NCBI RefSeq assembly: GCF_002803065.1
Contig: NZ_NNBL01000025.1
Span: 841-64,840 of the forward strand
Direction: 5' to 3'
DNA: 64,000 nucleotides
From: Streptomyces sp. CB01635
Lineage (GTDB): Bacteria > Actinomycetota > Actinomycetes > Streptomycetales > Streptomycetaceae
The notes beneath the pieces are model-generated. The model worked only from the letters and a program-made list of their open reading frames with translations, did not search any database and had not been told where the DNA came from. Position numbers and translations under genes: made by a program. How positions within the stretch are numbered: position 1 is the first letter of the stretch; every line of letters starts with the position of its first letter. Positions 60,402 through 64,000 of the stretch are shown here, piece by piece.

Positions 60402-61624
60402 CGAGCTCTTCCTTCGGCGAGATGTGGCGCGACCTCGCGCCCATCGGCCGCAACAACGAGAGCGGCGGCTACCGCCGCTACGCCTGGACCGCCGCCGACA
60501 CCGACTGCCGGGCCTGGTTCAAGGCGCAGGCCGAGTCCCGGGGCCTGACCTACGAGCTCGACCGCAACGGAAACCAGTGGGCCTGGCTCGGTGACCCGGC
60601 CGCCGGGGACGCCGTCGTCACCGGTTCCCACCTGGACTCCGTACCGGACGGCGGCGCGTTCGACGGGCCCCTCGGGGTCGTGTCGTCCTTCGCCGCCCTC
60701 GACGAACTCCGCCGCAGGGGAGCGGAGTTCACCCGCCCCCTCGCCCTCACCAACTTCGGTGACGAGGAGGGGGCCCGGTTCGGCCTGGCCTGCGTCGGCT
60801 CCCGCCTCACCGCGGGCCGGCTCACCCCCGAGCAGGCGGCGCAGCTGCGGGACGGCGACGGCGTCAGCCTCCCGCAGGCCATGGAGCGGGCGGGCTACGA
60901 CCCGGAGGCGATCGGCCCCGACCCCGAGCGGCTCGCGCGCATCGGCGCCTTCGTCGAGCTGCACGTGGAGCAGGGCCGCGCCCTGGACCTGTCCGGCGAC
61001 GCCGTGGGCGTCGCGAGCGCGATCTGGCCGCACGGCCGCTGGCGCTTCGACTTCCGCGGCGAGGCCAACCACGCGGGCACGACCCGTCTCGTGGACCGCC
61101 GCGACCCGATGCTGTCGTACGCGCAGACCGTCCTGGCGGCCCGCCGCGAGGCGGAACTCGCGGGCGCCGTCGCCACGTTCGGCAAGATCTCCGTCGAGCC
61201 GAACGGCGTCAACGCCATCCCGTCCCTGGTCCGCGGCTGGCTCGACTCCCGCGCCGCCGACCAGCAGACCCTCGACACGGTCGTCACGGCCGTCGAGAAG
61301 GCGGCCCGCGAGTACGCCGACGCGCACGGCATCGACCTGGAGACCGTGCGCGAGTCGTTCACGCCGGTCGTCGAGTTCGACCACGCGCTGCGCGACGAAC
61401 TCGGCCGCATCCTCGGCACCGACGACAAGCTCACCGTCCCGGTCCTCGGCACCGGCGCGGGACACGACGCCGGAATCCTCGCGGACTCCGTGCCGACCGC
61501 CATGCTGTTCGTGCGCAACCCCACGGGCGTCTCGCACTCCCCGGCCGAACACGCCGCGGAGGACGACTGCCTCGCCGGGGTGAACGCACTCGCCGACGTA
61601 CTGGAGGGCTTGGCGTGCAGGTGA
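60398..61624 (+). CDS. M20 family amidohydrolase (allantoate/N-carbamoyl-amino-acid hydrolase type) in hut operon
   Basis: The 408-residue metalloenzyme starts at GTG 60398 (GTGA with hutU). Metal-binding motifs are GSHLDSVPDGGAFDGPLGV, NFGDEEGARFG and the later ELHVEQGRALD; the dimerisation domain has HAGTTRLVDRRD. The C-terminal GTGAGHDAGILADSVPTAMLFVR supplies the last ligand. Relatives cleave allantoate, ureidoglycine or N-carbamoyl-L-amino acids. Between hutU and hutF it probably acts on the formyl- or formiminoglutamate end of the histidine pathway, where no HutG is present; this is inference. Its stop lies 10 bases inside hutF. Confidence 0.85.
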   Translation: MTSSSFGEMWRDLAPIGRNNESGGYRRYAWTAADTDCRAWFKAQAESRGLTYELDRNGNQWAWLGDPAAGDAVVTGSHLDSVPDGGAFDGPLGVVSSFAALDELRRRGAEFTRPLALTNFGDEEGARFGLACVGSRLTAGRLTPEQAAQLRDGDGVSLPQAMERAGYDPEAIGPDPERLARIGAFVELHVEQGRALDLSGDAVGVASAIWPHGRWRFDFRGEANHAGTTRLVDRRDPMLSYAQTVLAARREAELAGAVATFGKISVEPNGVNAIPSLVRGWLDSRAADQQTLDTVVTAVEKAAREYADAHGIDLETVRESFTPVVEFDHALRDELGRILGTDDKLTVPVLGTGAGHDAGILADSVPTAMLFVRNPTGVSHSPAEHAAEDDCLAGVNALADVLEGLACR

Positions 61625-62952
61625 CGTACTGGCTGGAACATGCCTGGCTCGACCCGGAGGTCGAGCCGGGCGTGGTCGTCGAGGTGTCGCAGGACGGCCG
61701 CATCGCGGACGTGCGCACCGGCGTCGACACCCCGCCCCCCGGCGCGACCGTGCTGCGCGGCCTGACGGTCCCCGGCCTGGCCAACGCCCACAGCCACGCC
61801 TTCCACCGCGCCCTGCGCTCCACCGTCCAGGTGGGCTCGGGCACGTTCTGGACGTGGCGCGAGGTCATGTACTCGGTCGCCGACCGGCTGACCCCGGACA
61901 CGTACCACGCGCTCGCCAGGGCGGTGTACGCGGAGATGGCGCTCGCCGGGATCACCGCCGTCGGCGAGTTCCACTATCTGCACCACGCGCCGGGCGGCAC
62001 CCCGTACGACGACCCCAACGCGATGGGGGAGGCCCTGATCGCGGCCGCCGTCGACGCCGGCATCCGCATCACGCTCCTCGACACGGCGTACGTTTCGTCG
62101 GGCTTCGGCAAGGAGCCCGACCGGCACCAGCGGCGCTTCTCCGACGGCACCACCGAGGCGTGGGCCGAGCGGGCCACGCTCCTCAAGGACCGCGACCACG
62201 CACGCATCGGCGCGGCGATCCACTCCGTGCGGGCCGTCCCCGCGGACCAGCTCGGCACGGTCGCCGAGTGGGCGAGGACGCGCGGCGCGCCCCTGCACGT
62301 CCACCTCTCCGAGCAGACCGCGGAGAACGAGGCGTGCCTGGCCGCGCACGACTGCACGCCGACCCGGCTCCTCGCGGACCACGGCGTGCTCGGCCCGGAC
62401 ACCACGGGTGTCCACAACACGCACCTCACCGACGAGGACATCGCCCTGCTCGGCGGTTCCGGCACGGGCACGTGCATGTGCCCCACCACGGAACGCGACC
62501 TGGCCGACGGCATCGGCCCCGCCGTCGCCCTCCAGAAGGAGGGCTCACCGCTCTCCCTGGGCTCGGACAGCCACGCCGTCATCGACCTCTTCGAAGAGGC
62601 GCGGGCGATGGAGCTGAACGAGCGGCTGCGCACGCGCACCCGGGGCCACTGGACGGCGGCGGCCCTGCTGCGCGCCGCCACGGCCGACGGGCACGCGGCG
62701 CTCGGCTGGACCGACGCCGGACGGATCGAACGCGGGGCCCTCGCCGACTTCACGACGGTGGCCCTGGACTCCGTACGCACAGCGGGCCCGCTGCCGCGCC
62801 TCGGGGCGGAGACAGCGGTGTTCGCGGCGTCGGCCGCGGATGTCCGGCACACGGTCGTGGGCGGCCGCCAGGTGGTCCGTGACGGGCAGCACGAGCTGGT
62901 CGGGGATGTCGCGGGGGCGCTGACGGCGGCGATCGGGGCGCTGCGGGCGTAG
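61615..62952 (+). CDS. hutF: Formimidoylglutamate deiminase
   Basis: The 445-residue amidohydrolase starts at GTG 61615, overlapping the M20 gene. It shows the metal-binding NAHSHAFHRAL, GEFHYLHHAPGG, HVHLSEQTAENEAC and a late SLGSDSHAVIDLFEEAR, the order typical of HutF, which deaminates N-formimino-L-glutamate to N-formyl-L-glutamate. This branch requires a deformylase, for which the adjacent M20 enzyme is a candidate. It ends 102 bp before hutI, with an intervening stem-loop. Confidence 0.93.
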   Translation: MQVTYWLEHAWLDPEVEPGVVVEVSQDGRIADVRTGVDTPPPGATVLRGLTVPGLANAHSHAFHRALRSTVQVGSGTFWTWREVMYSVADRLTPDTYHALARAVYAEMALAGITAVGEFHYLHHAPGGTPYDDPNAMGEALIAAAVDAGIRITLLDTAYVSSGFGKEPDRHQRRFSDGTTEAWAERATLLKDRDHARIGAAIHSVRAVPADQLGTVAEWARTRGAPLHVHLSEQTAENEACLAAHDCTPTRLLADHGVLGPDTTGVHNTHLTDEDIALLGGSGTGTCMCPTTERDLADGIGPAVALQKEGSPLSLGSDSHAVIDLFEEARAMELNERLRTRTRGHWTAAALLRAATADGHAALGWTDAGRIERGALADFTTVALDSVRTAGPLPRLGAETAVFAASAADVRHTVVGGRQVVRDGQHELVGDVAGALTAAIGALRA

Positions 62953-62981
62953 AGCTCCCCCAGCCCGCCCCTTCCCGAATG

Positions 62982-63031
62982 TCCTCGAACGCCGGACGGG
63001 CTGACACCACAGCCCTTCCGGCGTTCGAGGA
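62982..63031. repeat. Stem-loop repeat between hutF and hutI
   Basis: Two 21-base arms (62982-63002 and 63011-63031) pair with one mismatch around an 8-nt loop. The core TCCTCGAACGCCGGACGGGC resembles an intergenic repeat I recall as frequent in Streptomyces. It may reduce read-through into hutI or stabilise the upstream mRNA. Confidence 0.65.
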
Positions 63032-63054
63032 TTCCCCACCCGCGGAGAGGAACC

Positions 63055-64000
63055 ATGACCACCACCGTCATCACCAACATCGGCTCCCTGGTCACCAACG
63101 ACCCGGCCCAGGGCGACAGCCCTCTCGGTCTCGTCGAGCACGCGGCCGTCGTCATCGAGGACGACCGGATCGCCTGGGTGGGGCCGCAGGCGCAGGCGCC
63201 GGCGGCCGACGCCACCCACGACGCCGAAGGCCGCGCCGTCATCCCCGGCTTCGTCGACTCGCACTCCCACCTGGTGTTCGCGGGCGACCGCACCCAGGAG
63301 TTCAACGCCCGCATGTCGGGCCGCAGTTACTCCGCCGGAGGCATCCGTACGACGGTCGCGGCCACCCGCGCCGCCACGGACGCGGAGCTGGAGGCGAACC
63401 TCACCCACTACCTCGCCGAGGCGCTGCGCCAGGGCACGACGACGTTCGAGACGAAGTCGGGCTACGGCCTGACCGTCGAGGACGAGGCGAGGGCGCTGCG
63501 CATCGCGGCGCGGCACACCGACGAGGTCACCTACCTCGGCGCGCACATCGTGTCGCCGGACTACGCGGACGACCCGGCCGCCTACGTCGCGCTCGTCACC
63601 GGCGAGATGCTGGACGCCTGCGCCCCGCACGCCCGCTGGGTCGACGTCTTCTGCGAGAAGGGCGCCTTCGACGGCGACCAGGCCCGCGCGATCCTCAAGG
63701 CCGGCCAGGCCCGCGGCCTGCACCCGCGCGTCCATGCGAACCAGCTCAGCTACGGGCCCGGGGTCCAGCTCGCCGTCGAGCTCGACGCGGCGAGCGCCGA
63801 CCACTGCACGCACCTCACGGACGCGGACGTCGACGCCCTCGCGAACGGCGGGACGGTCGCCACGCTGCTGCCCGGCGCCGAGTTCTCGACGCGCGCCGAG
63901 TGGCCCGACGCCCGTCGTCTCCTGGACGCGGGAGCGACCGTGGCGCTGTCCACGGACTGCAACCCGGGCTCGTCCTTCACGTCCTCGGTGCCGTTCTGCA
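63055..64000 (+). CDS. hutI: Imidazolonepropionase (3' end outside window)
   Basis: The first 315 residues are present. ATG 63055 has GGAGAGGA upstream. HutI features are the amidohydrolase HxH in FVDSHSHLVFAGDR, RMSGRSYSAGGIRTTV, TFETKSGYGLTVEDE, a HANQLS metal ligand, DHCTHLTDAD and TDCNPGSSFTSS at the window edge. The enzyme opens the imidazolone ring to N-formimino-L-glutamate, the substrate of the adjacent HutF. It completes the local pathway after urocanate. Confidence 0.94.
   Translation, partial: MTTTVITNIGSLVTNDPAQGDSPLGLVEHAAVVIEDDRIAWVGPQAQAPAADATHDAEGRAVIPGFVDSHSHLVFAGDRTQEFNARMSGRSYSAGGIRTTVAATRAATDAELEANLTHYLAEALRQGTTTFETKSGYGLTVEDEARALRIAARHTDEVTYLGAHIVSPDYADDPAAYVALVTGEMLDACAPHARWVDVFCEKGAFDGDQARAILKAGQARGLHPRVHANQLSYGPGVQLAVELDAASADHCTHLTDADVDALANGGTVATLLPGAEFSTRAEWPDARRLLDAGATVALSTDCNPGSSFTSSVPFC

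Overview
The window is high-GC chromosomal DNA of a Streptomyces-type actinomycete. Strong third-position GC bias, many GTG starts, ATGA/GTGA stop-start overlaps, two Rpf/LysM proteins and a tRNA-Leu with anticodon UAA (bldA type) all support this. The run mfd ... rpfC-rpfA-eno-divIC-DUF501-ppx-ndh-cfa ... bldA-pobA ... cbs ... hutU-M20-hutF-hutI matches my memory of conserved core order in S. coelicolor; I could not check this. No rRNA, CRISPR, prophage or intact IS was seen.

Layout. 1-6.6 kb: C-terminal part of a SUKH-4/deaminase-like protein, a coiled-coil protein, a degenerate repeat patch, a Na+/solute symporter with its DUF485 partner, and a DHA2-type efflux pump. 6.7-10.4 kb: a MacB/FtsX-type ABC exporter behind a cluster of palindromes. 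10.5-17.2 kb: mfd, a SCO6745-like protein, a secreted HNH nuclease and two small exported proteins. 17.4-21.8 kb: an HTH-methyltransferase-specificity fusion, then a membrane protein translationally coupled to a Ser/Thr kinase. 21.9-27.3 kb: SurA-like lipoprotein, mazG, a MITE-like element, a P450, rpfC-like, and rpfA behind a c-di-AMP (ydaO) riboswitch. 27.6-34.4 kb: eno, divIC, DUF501, ppx/gppA, ndh (with a Rex-like operator) and cfa. 34.5-38 kb: a second, paralogous MacB/FtsX exporter. 38.2-41.1 kb: bldA-type tRNA, pobA and an aromatic-acid symporter. 41.2-48 kb: Bax1-I-like protein, small hypotheticals, thiolase, SGNH hydrolase and cystathionine beta-synthase.

48.3-55.6 kb is the most unusual region. 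A histidine-ammonia-lyase-fold protein has GSVGTGD where the family needs Ala-Ser-Gly to build the MIO cofactor. It is translationally coupled to an RpiR regulator and divergent from a complete OpuC/ProU-type quaternary-amine ABC importer followed by an NCS1 permease. HAL-fold lyases lacking MIO are known for elimination of trimethylamine (ergothionase), and OpuC-like importers are known for ergothioneine (EgtUV). A module for uptake and cleavage of a betaine-type amino acid such as ergothioneine or hercynine is therefore a testable hypothesis, not a demonstrated function.

56.2-58.4 kb holds three Roadblock/LC7 proteins and a DUF4388 (PATAN-like) protein with no GTPase. 58.7-64 kb is the hut operon (hutU, M20 amidohydrolase, hutF, hutI truncated by the window end), which lacks hutH. 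The hutU promoter and the ABC-importer promoter share a TATTCAGA element just after a TTGAC -35 box, hinting at common control. No in-frame TTA codon was found in the genes called, so none here appears directly bldA-dependent.
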